From an uncultured Mucispirillum sp. (GTDB lineage Bacteria; Chrysiogenota; Deferribacteres; Deferribacterales; Mucispirillaceae): a stretch of 8,406 bases of DNA. A program made the position numbers and the translations under genes. Positions within the stretch are counted from its first letter, which is position 1. Every line of letters starts with the position of its first letter. Where the stretch lies: the NCBI GenBank assembly GCA_910586745.1, contig CAJUJZ010000100.1, positions 1 to 8,406 of the forward strand, read 5' to 3'. The notes beneath the pieces are model-generated. The model saw only the letters and a program-made list of their open reading frames with translations. It made no database searches and had not been told where the DNA came from. Positions 1-5,474 of the stretch are shown here, one piece after another.

Positions 1-7
1 AAACACC

Positions 8-34
8 TTGACATTCCCCCCCCCATGCTATAAT
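8..34 (+). promoter_or_regulatory. Probable phase-variable sigma-70 promoter with poly-C spacer
   Basis: A perfect -35 TTGACA (8-13) and a perfect -10 TATAAT (29-34) are separated by 15 bases, nine of which are an uninterrupted cytosine run (16-24). TG at 26-27 makes the -10 an extended one (TGCTATAAT). The transcription start should fall near 41, about 25 bases before the lipoprotein ATG. The optimal spacer is about 17 bases, so the 9-C state is slightly short and 11 C would be optimal. Slipped-strand changes in such tracts switch expression of Neisseria opc and porA. That length changes occur here is inference from the sequence. Confidence 0.8.
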
Positions 35-64
35 GGGCGAAAAGAAAAGGAAAAAGAGGGGTTT

Positions 65-571
65 ATGAAGAAAATAATTATCACACTTTTTACTATTTTT
101 GCATTATTTGGCTGTGCTGAAGATAATTCTCAAATTACTAAAATAACACAACCTGTTAGGGTAGAAATCATTAGTTCTTTTACCGAAAAAAATGTTTCTA
201 ACTTTTTTGTTGAAAACAATGATAGCCTGATGAACTGCAATTCTTATTGGGGTGTAACAAATAACTATAATGAAGCAATGACATTATATGCAAAAAATCT
301 TATGAACAACAATATGAATAATAATGTAAGTAATGGCTATATACAAATATGTAATGGTAGAGTAAACAATCCTTCCACATTTTATAATTTTCTTAAAATT
401 AAAATTAGTGATTTAAATAATGTACAGGAATATACCGTCAAATTTGGATCACCAGATTCATATTCATATATAGTTGGATATGAAAACCAGTTAATTAATC
501 AAGCAATTGAATTTTTTAAAAATGATCCTACAGCTTCATTTGTTGGTAATTTTTATGTTGAACTAGAATAA
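65..571 (+). CDS. Small lipoprotein of unknown function
   Basis: A 168-residue protein with a classic lipoprotein signal: two lysines after the Met, a hydrophobic stretch (about residues 4-15), and a lipobox Leu14-Phe15-Gly16-Cys17. Cys17 should be lipidated and become the N-terminus. Ala at +2 does not match the aspartate inner-membrane retention signal, so outer-membrane placement is plausible in a Gram-negative. The mature part is Asn/Tyr-rich and I recognise no domain. The ATG at 65 is chosen over an in-frame TTG at 8 because AGAGGGG lies just upstream at correct spacing, the signal peptide begins there, and the TTG is the -35 box itself. The gene lies under the poly-C promoter, so its surface display may be switched. 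No clear terminator separates it from the toxin gene 57 bases downstream. Confidence 0.8.
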   Translation: MKKIIITLFTIFALFGCAEDNSQITKITQPVRVEIISSFTEKNVSNFFVENNDSLMNCNSYWGVTNNYNEAMTLYAKNLMNNNMNNNVSNGYIQICNGRVNNPSTFYNFLKIKISDLNNVQEYTVKFGSPDSYSYIVGYENQLINQAIEFFKNDPTASFVGNFYVELE

Positions 572-604
572 TAAAACTGTATCTTTATTTAATTTTTAAA
601 CTAT

Positions 605-613
605 TGCTACAAT
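605..613 (+). promoter_or_regulatory. Possible extended -10 for the toxin gene
   Basis: TGCTACAAT (605-613) matches an extended -10 with one mismatch in the hexamer (TACAAT, 608-613). No convincing -35 lies 16-18 bases upstream. Transcription would start near 620, giving a leader of about 10 bases. In DNA this AT-rich such matches arise by chance, and readthrough from the lipoprotein promoter is an alternative. Confidence 0.3.
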
Positions 614-628
614 TATTGGATATCATAT

Positions 629-1285
629 ATGACAACTTTAAATTTTGAAGATATTCTTAATATATCATTTATAATTGATGAAAAGAATATACGCTTTTTA
701 ACACATTATACAAATATTGCAAATATAGAAAATATTTTAAAACATGGCTTAATGCCTATAAGTTTACTGCATAATAATAATATAAAATTTTATAAAAATG
801 ATTCTTATAGAGCTGATTATACTGATGCAATCTGTCTTAATATAGAATTCCCTAATTATAAATTATTTTATAAAAACAGAATAAATTCAAATACAGATTG
901 GGCAATTATTATTTTAAATGCAAAAAACATATTATGCTACCTTGATGTTGCTTTTTGTAGAACAAATGCTGCAAATTATTATATGTCATCAATACCTATT
1001 GAACAACGTAAAACTCTAAATTCATTTTTAGATATGTTTTATGATAATGAAGAACATAATTTACGTTCTGCCTTAGGAATTCCAGATAATTATCCAACAG
1101 ACCCACAGGCTGAAATTTTAGTATTTGAAAAAATTGATATTTCAAATATTATTGAAATTCAATTAGATAAACAAATTTTAGTGGATAAATATAAAAAGTT
1201 ATCTCCTAATTTGAATTTTATTTTTTCAGATAATCTTCTTAAAGCGCGAAAAGATTATAAATATTGGAGTCCACATATAATATAA
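629..1285 (+). CDS. DarT1-like (DUF4433) DNA ADP-ribosyltransferase toxin
   Basis: A 218-residue protein assigned to the DarT/DUF4433 family by motif pattern. It has the N-terminal substrate/NAD segment HYTNIANIENILKHGLMP (residues 26-43), an arginine at 61 just before a conserved block, the DarT1-type core IEFPNYKLFYKNR (72-84), FCRTNAANY (109-117), and a C-terminal PQAEILVFEKI (159-169). In that last motif Glu162 is the expected catalytic glutamate. DarT enzymes transfer ADP-ribose from NAD+ to bases in DNA; the DarT1 branch is reported to modify guanosine and to act in anti-phage toxin-antitoxin modules. The expected key residues are present and I see no truncation or frameshift. The ribosome site is weak (GGA 618-620), compared with the strong one of the next gene, which is typical of toxin/antitoxin dosing. 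The partner gene begins 65 bases downstream and is interrupted. Confidence 0.8.
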   Translation: MTTLNFEDILNISFIIDEKNIRFLTHYTNIANIENILKHGLMPISLLHNNNIKFYKNDSYRADYTDAICLNIEFPNYKLFYKNRINSNTDWAIIILNAKNILCYLDVAFCRTNAANYYMSSIPIEQRKTLNSFLDMFYDNEEHNLRSALGIPDNYPTDPQAEILVFEKIDISNIIEIQLDKQILVDKYKKLSPNLNFIFSDNLLKARKDYKYWSPHII

Positions 1286-1350
1286 AAACTCTATATACAA
1301 ATTTAAAAAAGAATATTATATTAACATAATAATACATAGAAGGTAAGATG

Positions 1351-2058
1351 ATGGCAAATAGACCTGTTTTTATACTTAATAACTCAGCACCATATTTTAG
1401 GAAAATTGATATAGAATTTGAATATGCATCAGGTTTTGCATTAGTTCAAAAACAAAAAAATATTAATAATTTACATAAAGATTTTTTAACTTTATATCCT
1501 AATCATAAAATTCTTGAAGTTTCTACTAAATCTCCCGATATACTTGGAATACAGCTGAGTGCTTTTAATCTTGAATTTAGTATAAATGGTCAAAAATATC
1601 CTGTCGAAATTTTATATCAAGCAAGCAAAGTATATAATTCAGGTATTAATAATAATATTGTTTTAAAAATGCAACCTAATGAAGCAAAAAAATTTTAAAA
1701 TGAAATTAATGATAAATATATTTTAAAAGAATTTATATTTAATGGAATATCATTTCCGTTAGAACCAAAGACATATTTTTATAACTGGTTATACATAAAC
1801 GCATTAATGAGAAACAAAAAATTAATTCAAGAGATATTAGACTATGGATATAATGCTTTCACCGACATAGAATATAATCCAAAAAAATCTATCAACTGTC
1901 AAGCTCAAGCATTAGCAATAGGCATTTCACTTATTAAAAACAAACAAATATTTGATTTATATAATAATAATTTTATAGATCATATTGCTTTTTTAAATAC
2001 TGTATATCAAGGTTTTACACATTATTCTTATTCAACAATAGACTTAACTGATTTATAA
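1351..2058 (+). pseudogene. NADAR-like DarT1 antitoxin, split by an in-frame stop
   Basis: One reading frame of 236 codons is broken by a single TAA at 1696-1698 (codon 116). This leaves 115 residues before and 119 after the stop, in the same frame. Both halves look like one conserved protein (DUF6977-like as I recall): the N-terminal half has ANRPVFI and YPVEILYQASKV (NADAR-style VE..YQ.sKv), and the C-terminal half has LEPKTYFYNWLYINAL and FTDIEYNPKKSINCQA. NADAR-type proteins remove ADP-ribose from DNA guanines modified by DarT1. The second ATG (1351) is chosen because homologues start MANRPVF and AGAAGG (1338-1343) is 7 bases away; 1348 is the alternative. The downstream half lacks a clear ribosome site, and its first in-frame ATG is at 1807. 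Nonsense mutation is the simplest reading. Readthrough or sequence error are alternatives. Confidence 0.75.
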
Positions 2059-2148
2059 TAATAGATAATTTAAATTATAAAAACTTAAATATTAAATATT
2101 TTAAAATAATTAATTAAATATGATATATATTTACATATTATCTTTTCA

Positions 2149-2176
2149 TTGACAAATCATACCTTTCCCTTATATT
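2149..2176 (+). promoter_or_regulatory. Promoter of the Panacea-domain gene
   Basis: A perfect -35 TTGACA (2149-2154), a 16-base spacer and -10 TATATT (2171-2176, one mismatch). The start would fall near A2183, leaving a leader of only about 11 bases that consists almost entirely of the ribosome site GGGAGAAGG (2184-2192). Confidence 0.7.
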
Positions 2177-2197
2177 ACAAATAGGGAGAAGGTATGA
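2157..2197. promoter_or_regulatory. Inverted repeat over promoter, ribosome site and start codon
   Basis: The left arm CATACCTTTCCCT (2158-2170) matches the reverse complement of AGGGAGAAGGTATG (2183-2196) with a single one-base bulge. The outer nine base pairs (2157-2165 with 2189-2197) are perfect. The -10 sits in the loop, and the right arm is the Shine-Dalgarno plus ATG. Because the left arm lies upstream of the predicted start, it should act as a DNA operator for a dimeric repressor on transcripts from this promoter. On readthrough RNA from the antitoxin gene it could fold and hide the start. The binding protein is unknown; autoregulation is a guess. Confidence 0.6.
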
Positions 2198-2748
2198 AAG
2201 CTATTGATATTGCCAATTTTTTTATTGATTACAATGCACATTCTATAGATGATACTATTACAAATTTAAAACTCAATAAACTGCTGTATTTTGCACAAGG
2301 ATACAGCCTTGCATTATATGATAAGCCCTTATTTAGTGAAAATATTGAAGCATGGCAGTATGGTCCTGTTGTGGCAAATGTATATCATAAATTTAAAAGC
2401 AATAATAAAGAAAATATTGCTCATACTTATGGCAGCTTTTCGCTTGATATATTTGACAGCAATACAATAGAACTATTGCTTGCAGTTATAAATAATTATG
2501 GAAAATATTCATCATCTAAATTAATAGAAATTACTCATGAAAAAGGCTCACCATGGGATATGGTATATAGTGAAAATGTAAATAATATTATCCCTAATAA
2601 TACCATAAAAGAATATTTTAAAAACATATCTATTACTCAGCCAAATCTAAAAAAGATATACTATATAGGCAAGCGAGAAGATAATTCTAAACCTTTACTT
2701 TTACCTGCTGATTGGGATGATAAGGAAAAGTATAGTATTTATTTATAA
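2194..2748 (+). CDS. Panacea/SocA-like (DUF4065) domain protein
   Basis: A 184-residue protein with the Panacea/DUF4065 pattern (also annotated SocA-like or GepA phage-associated). It shows an N-terminal helix MKAIDIANFFID, then LKLNKLLYFAQGYSLA (25-40), AWQYGPVV (53-60) and the late THEKGSPWDMVY block (about residues 114-125). A roughly 40-residue C-terminal extension, ending in a PADWDDKEKYSIYL tail, follows the domain. Panacea is known as a promiscuous antitoxin domain that pairs with unrelated toxins; Caulobacter SocA instead delivers its toxin SocB to ClpXP. No small toxin gene lies directly downstream. The nearest toxin is the DarT1-like enzyme two genes upstream, whose own antitoxin is broken. 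It has a promoter and an operator-like inverted repeat of its own. Family assignment is confident; antitoxin activity against DarT1 is speculation. Confidence 0.85.
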   Translation: MKAIDIANFFIDYNAHSIDDTITNLKLNKLLYFAQGYSLALYDKPLFSENIEAWQYGPVVANVYHKFKSNNKENIAHTYGSFSLDIFDSNTIELLLAVINNYGKYSSSKLIEITHEKGSPWDMVYSENVNNIIPNNTIKEYFKNISITQPNLKKIYYIGKREDNSKPLLLPADWDDKEKYSIYL

Positions 2749-3151
2749 CCTGCTAATGATTAAATTTTATATTTAATTCCATCTATTAATAATGTATATG
2801 AAATAATTGATAAAAGCAGTATAATACTTTATAGATATAACATATTGAATATAGTTTTATTTCCAATTTTAAAAAATGCCCCATGTTATTTCATTTTCTT
2901 TGCGACTTAATTTCTTATGAACTGTTTTTTAGGAACGATTTGCCAGCTGATTGTTTGAGCGATAGCGAGTTGCAGTGGCAGTGGAGAAAAAACAGTGAAT
3001 GGTTAAGGAATTGGAGCATAAGAAATGAAATAACTAACATAAGATTTATGAGATTTGCGGCGGTCTGATAGTGTAAACTTCATTTTGTAAATATATTTAT
3101 TATTATACTTAATTATAACATTAAAATAAAAGTGATATTGTAATCTTTAAA
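2749..3151. other. Gene-poor region with a GC-richer island
   Basis: No gene I can support. The stretch 2749-2880 is very AT-rich and featureless. From about 2931 to 3010 the composition jumps: 36 of 80 bases are G or C, against 10 of 60 in 2821-2880. A 61-codon frame (2883-3068, plus strand) covers the island, but it has no ribosome site and its translation matches nothing I recognise. It may be a gene remnant, a small inserted repeat or an unknown RNA. No clear terminator follows the Panacea gene. Confidence 0.45.
2885..3034. repeat. Inverted-repeat arms flanking the GC-richer island
   Basis: GTTATTTCATTT (2885-2896) is the exact reverse complement of AAATGAAATAAC (3023-3034). ATTTCTTATG (2910-2919) is the exact reverse complement of CATAAGAAAT (3017-3026). 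The two pairings share bases on the right side, so they are alternatives rather than one helix. Arms of this kind around a compositionally foreign core suggest a MITE-like or other small interspersed element, but I see no target duplication or transposase. Confidence 0.35.
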
Positions 3152-3179
3152 TTGACTTAAATAATTTATTTAATATAAT
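3152..3179 (+). promoter_or_regulatory. Promoter of the DUF1848 gene, giving a leaderless mRNA
   Basis: -35 TTGACT (3152-3157, five of six), a 16-base spacer and a perfect -10 TATAAT (3174-3179). The usual 6-8 base distance from the -10 puts the transcription start at or within a base or two of A3186, the first base of the start codon. No Shine-Dalgarno precedes that ATG, consistent with leaderless initiation. Confidence 0.65.
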
Positions 3180-3185
3180 TATTTT

Positions 3186-4139
3186 ATGATTTTAAGTGTT
3201 TCCCGCAGAACAGATATTCCTGCATTTTATGCAGAATGGTTTATGGAAAGGTTAAGGCAGAAATATGTGCTTGTCCGTAACCCCTTTAATATTCACAGTA
3301 TTTCCCGCATACCTTTATCCCCAGAAAATGTTGATGCTATTGTATTCTGGACTAAAAATTCTAAACCTATTCACAGATATTTAGATGAAATAGACGAACT
3401 TGGATATAAATATTATTTTCAATATACTATTACTCCTTATAAAAATGATTTAGAAGAAAAAGTGCAGGATAAAAAAGAAATTGTAGAAACATTTAAAAAT
3501 TTATCTGAAAAAATAGGCAGTGAAAAAGTAGTACTTCGGTATGACCCTGTAATATTAAATGATAACTACACTATAGATTTTCATAAAAAAGCTTTTGCAA
3601 GGCTTTGCGATTTGCTGGCACCTTATACTAAAAAGATAATATTCAGCTTTCTTGATGATTATAAAAAAATATCTAAAAATATAAAGCAGTTAAATATTAA
3701 AGAAATATCAGAAGAAGATATGTATATAATTGCTGAAAATTTTTCATCTATTGCAAAAGATAATGGTTTAATTATTGAAAGCTGTGCAGAGCAGATTGAT
3801 TTAGAAAAATTTGGTATAAATCACGGTAAATGTATAGATAATGAATTAATAGAAAAGATTACAGGTTTTAAATTATCTGTTGGCAGAGATAACCAGAGAA
3901 ATGCCTGCGGCTGTATAAAATGTATAGATATTGGAGAATATAATACCTGCATGCATAAATGTCTATACTGCTATGCAAATATAAATAAAGATGCAGCATT
4001 TAAAAACAATAAGCTGCATGATAAAAATTCACCACTTTTAATAGGTCATGTAGATGAGATTAAAGATAAAATAGCAGATAGAAACATAAAAGATACAAAA
4101 AGCTATAAAAAAAATAATAGTATTGAAGACTTTATATAA
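3186..4139 (+). CDS. DUF1848 family protein with C-terminal cysteine cluster
   Basis: A 317-residue protein opening with the DUF1848 signature MILSVSRRTDIPAFYAEWF, followed by VLVRNPFN and VDAIVFWTKNSKP. These fix the start at 3186 even though no ribosome site is present. Near the C-terminus there are six cysteines: Cys241, Cys243 and Cys246 (CGCIKC), then Cys255, Cys259 and Cys262 (CMHKCLYCYAN). The last three have CX3CX2C spacing, the pattern that holds the [4Fe-4S] cluster in radical SAM enzymes, although here it is C-terminal rather than N-terminal. The family has no well-established function that I know of; metal or Fe-S binding is an inference from the motif. The Lys/Asn-rich tail (about residues 290-317) looks variable. 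It ends one base before the end of the opposing gene, so the two transcripts probably overlap. Confidence 0.85.
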   Translation: MILSVSRRTDIPAFYAEWFMERLRQKYVLVRNPFNIHSISRIPLSPENVDAIVFWTKNSKPIHRYLDEIDELGYKYYFQYTITPYKNDLEEKVQDKKEIVETFKNLSEKIGSEKVVLRYDPVILNDNYTIDFHKKAFARLCDLLAPYTKKIIFSFLDDYKKISKNIKQLNIKEISEEDMYIIAENFSSIAKDNGLIIESCAEQIDLEKFGINHGKCIDNELIEKITGFKLSVGRDNQRNACGCIKCIDIGEYNTCMHKCLYCYANINKDAAFKNNKLHDKNSPLLIGHVDEIKDKIADRNIKDTKSYKKNNSIEDFI

Positions 4140-4140
4140 C

Positions 4141-5118
4141 CTATATTTTACTACCAAGATTATTACAAATATCTTCAATAATTTTTTGTATATGTTTATT
4201 ATCTTTATATATTTCTAAATCCTTTAACCATATAATATATGAATGAGCTCTTTTTTCTGTATCTTGAGATAATAGAAAAAATTCACTTTGTCTTATTGCT
4301 AATAACTGACCAATTTTATCTGTATCTATATCCTTGCTGGTTATTACTGAGCTAATAATAATTTTTAAGATATCAAGAATACCTCTTTCAAGATGATTAA
4401 TTGCTCTTTGCAGATTATTTAAAACAAAATGAATGGCATTATTTTGAAGTTTTTCTTCACTATATTCCTTTCTATCAACCATATAGGAAAAAGTAAAATG
4501 GCTTAAAAACATAAAAAATTCAGAAACAAAAACTTCTTTATTATTTACATGTTTTAAGCCCAGATTATTATCTTTTATGAAAAGCATCTCATAAAATTTA
4601 ACAAGATAATAAAATAATAATATATTATTTGCTATTTCATAAAAATCATAAACATAAGAAGATGTTTTGTTATAATTATTTATATTTGGAGCTTTTGGTG
4701 TATCTAATATTGTAACAATAATTTGTCTATGAGTATTAAGCTTTACTTCAATATTTAAGCTATTATAAAATTTTAAAGCTGCAAAATATGATGCATCATA
4801 GTATTTTTGTAAAAGAGTGCTTAATTTTTCATTTATTTGCAAAAAATATTCTAATGTAATATGGTTTAAACCAATATTATTACTAATAACTGTTTTATTT
4901 TGGTAATTATCATAAAAACTATTTAATATTTCTTTCATTATATGGTGGGCAATATTATACTCTCTTGTACCAAATAATATCGATAAAATACTTTCTGGAT
5001 AGCTGTAATATAAATATGTTTTCTGCACCATATTCAAAAATACGGGATAGTTATTATCAAATTCATTTGAAAAAGTATTAATATTATACAACATTAGAAT
5101 ATTATTTTGTCCATTCAT
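4141..5118 (-). CDS. Hypothetical protein, second gene of a minus-strand pair
   Basis: A 325-residue protein starting at ATG 5118-5116 (the preceding in-frame codon is a possible TTG start). I do not recognise it. It is rich in Asn, Ile, Leu, Tyr and Phe and appears mostly alpha-helical, with no signal peptide and no convincing transmembrane span. A candidate helical region is about residues 220-265 (YSEEKLQNN through ERGILDILKIIISS). The start overlaps the last 17 bases of the upstream gene and has no ribosome site of its own, so translational coupling is likely. Its base composition is as A/T-biased as the toxin-antitoxin genes and unlike leuC. Its stop lies one base from that of the DUF1848 gene. 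Confidence 0.7.
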   Translation of the reverse strand: MNGQNNILMLYNINTFSNEFDNNYPVFLNMVQKTYLYYSYPESILSILFGTREYNIAHHIMKEILNSFYDNYQNKTVISNNIGLNHITLEYFLQINEKLSTLLQKYYDASYFAALKFYNSLNIEVKLNTHRQIIVTILDTPKAPNINNYNKTSSYVYDFYEIANNILLFYYLVKFYEMLFIKDNNLGLKHVNNKEVFVSEFFMFLSHFTFSYMVDRKEYSEEKLQNNAIHFVLNNLQRAINHLERGILDILKIIISSVITSKDIDTDKIGQLLAIRQSEFFLLSQDTEKRAHSYIIWLKDLEIYKDNKHIQKIIEDICNNLGSKI

Positions 5119-5329
5119 CAAATGATTGTGGTAGATTTGCTAGATACTTTTCTAAATCTTCATTTGATGTATTTTGTGGTGGAAGTTGTGAATTAAAATC
5201 TACATTATTAAGGTTACCATGTGGAAATACAGAACCTCTATTTGAAATAAAATTTTCTTTACCATCCATCTCTTTTGCTATATTTTCATAAAGCAATTCT
5301 TCTGGAAAATTATACTTGTGGTTACCCAT
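5102..5329 (-). CDS. Small hypothetical protein, first gene of the minus-strand pair
   Basis: A 75-residue, Asn-rich acidic protein (MGNHKYNFPEELLYENI to LPQSFDEWTK) with no recognised domain, signal or membrane segment. The start is set at ATG 5329-5327, which has AGG at 5339-5337, 7 bases upstream. A longer frame begins at GTG 5404, but its extra 25 codons run straight through the predicted -35 and -10 of this gene, so the hydrophobic-looking extension is probably an artefact of A/T-rich promoter DNA. If the long form were real, the protein would be a 100-residue single-pass membrane protein. It overlaps the next gene by 17 bases, implying co-production and perhaps a complex. Confidence 0.55.
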   Translation of the reverse strand: MGNHKYNFPEELLYENIAKEMDGKENFISNRGSVFPHGNLNNVDFNSQLPPQNTSNEDLEKYLANLPQSFDEWTK

Positions 5330-5361
5330 ACCCGCACCTAAAATAATTGATTTGTATATAT

Positions 5362-5391
5362 AATATAATATTGCAACTAAAAAAATGTCAA
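5362..5391 (-). promoter_or_regulatory. Promoter of the minus-strand gene pair
   Basis: On the minus strand, a perfect -35 TTGACA (5391-5386) and -10 TATATT (5367-5362, one mismatch) are spaced 18 bases; TATTAT at 5370-5365 is an alternative -10. The start would be near 5355, about 26 bases before the ATG at 5329. It is divergent from leuC, with about 85 bases between the two start regions. Confidence 0.55.
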
Positions 5392-5406
5392 TATTTTTTT
5401 CCACTC

Positions 5407-5435
5407 TTTACTTTTTTAATTTTTAGTATTAATAT
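5407..5435 (+). promoter_or_regulatory. Weak candidate leuC promoter
   Basis: TTTACT (5407-5412), a 17-base spacer and TAATAT (5430-5435); each hexamer matches consensus at four of six. The interval between the divergent starts has no room for a T-box or a leucine-codon leader peptide, and I see no attenuator hairpin. The call is weak because the region is almost pure A/T. Confidence 0.25.
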
Positions 5436-5474
5436 GCAATTTAAATTTATTTTTAAGCTAACGAGGATAAAATA

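Noticed and set aside
8..64. TTG start that would place the poly-C tract inside the lipoprotein reading frame
   Set aside because: It has no ribosome site, its TTG is the -35 box, and the lipoprotein signal peptide starts at the ATG at 65 behind a good Shine-Dalgarno.
1684..1726. A-AAA-AAA slippery heptamer (1686-1692) in the correct phase just before the antitoxin stop, suggesting programmed frameshifting
   Set aside because: A -1 shift reaches TGA at 1701 and a +1 shift reaches TAA at 1724. The conserved second half is in the original frame, so neither shift restores the protein.
2883..3068. 61-codon frame in the gap before the DUF1848 gene
   Set aside because: No ribosome site, no recognisable domain, and it straddles a sharp composition change. 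Kept only as part of the GC-rich island.
5329..5404. N-terminal hydrophobic extension of the small minus-strand protein from GTG 5404
   Set aside because: It overlaps a perfect TTGACA and a TATATT at proper spacing. The ATG at 5329 has an AGG ribosome site, so the extension is most likely translated promoter DNA.
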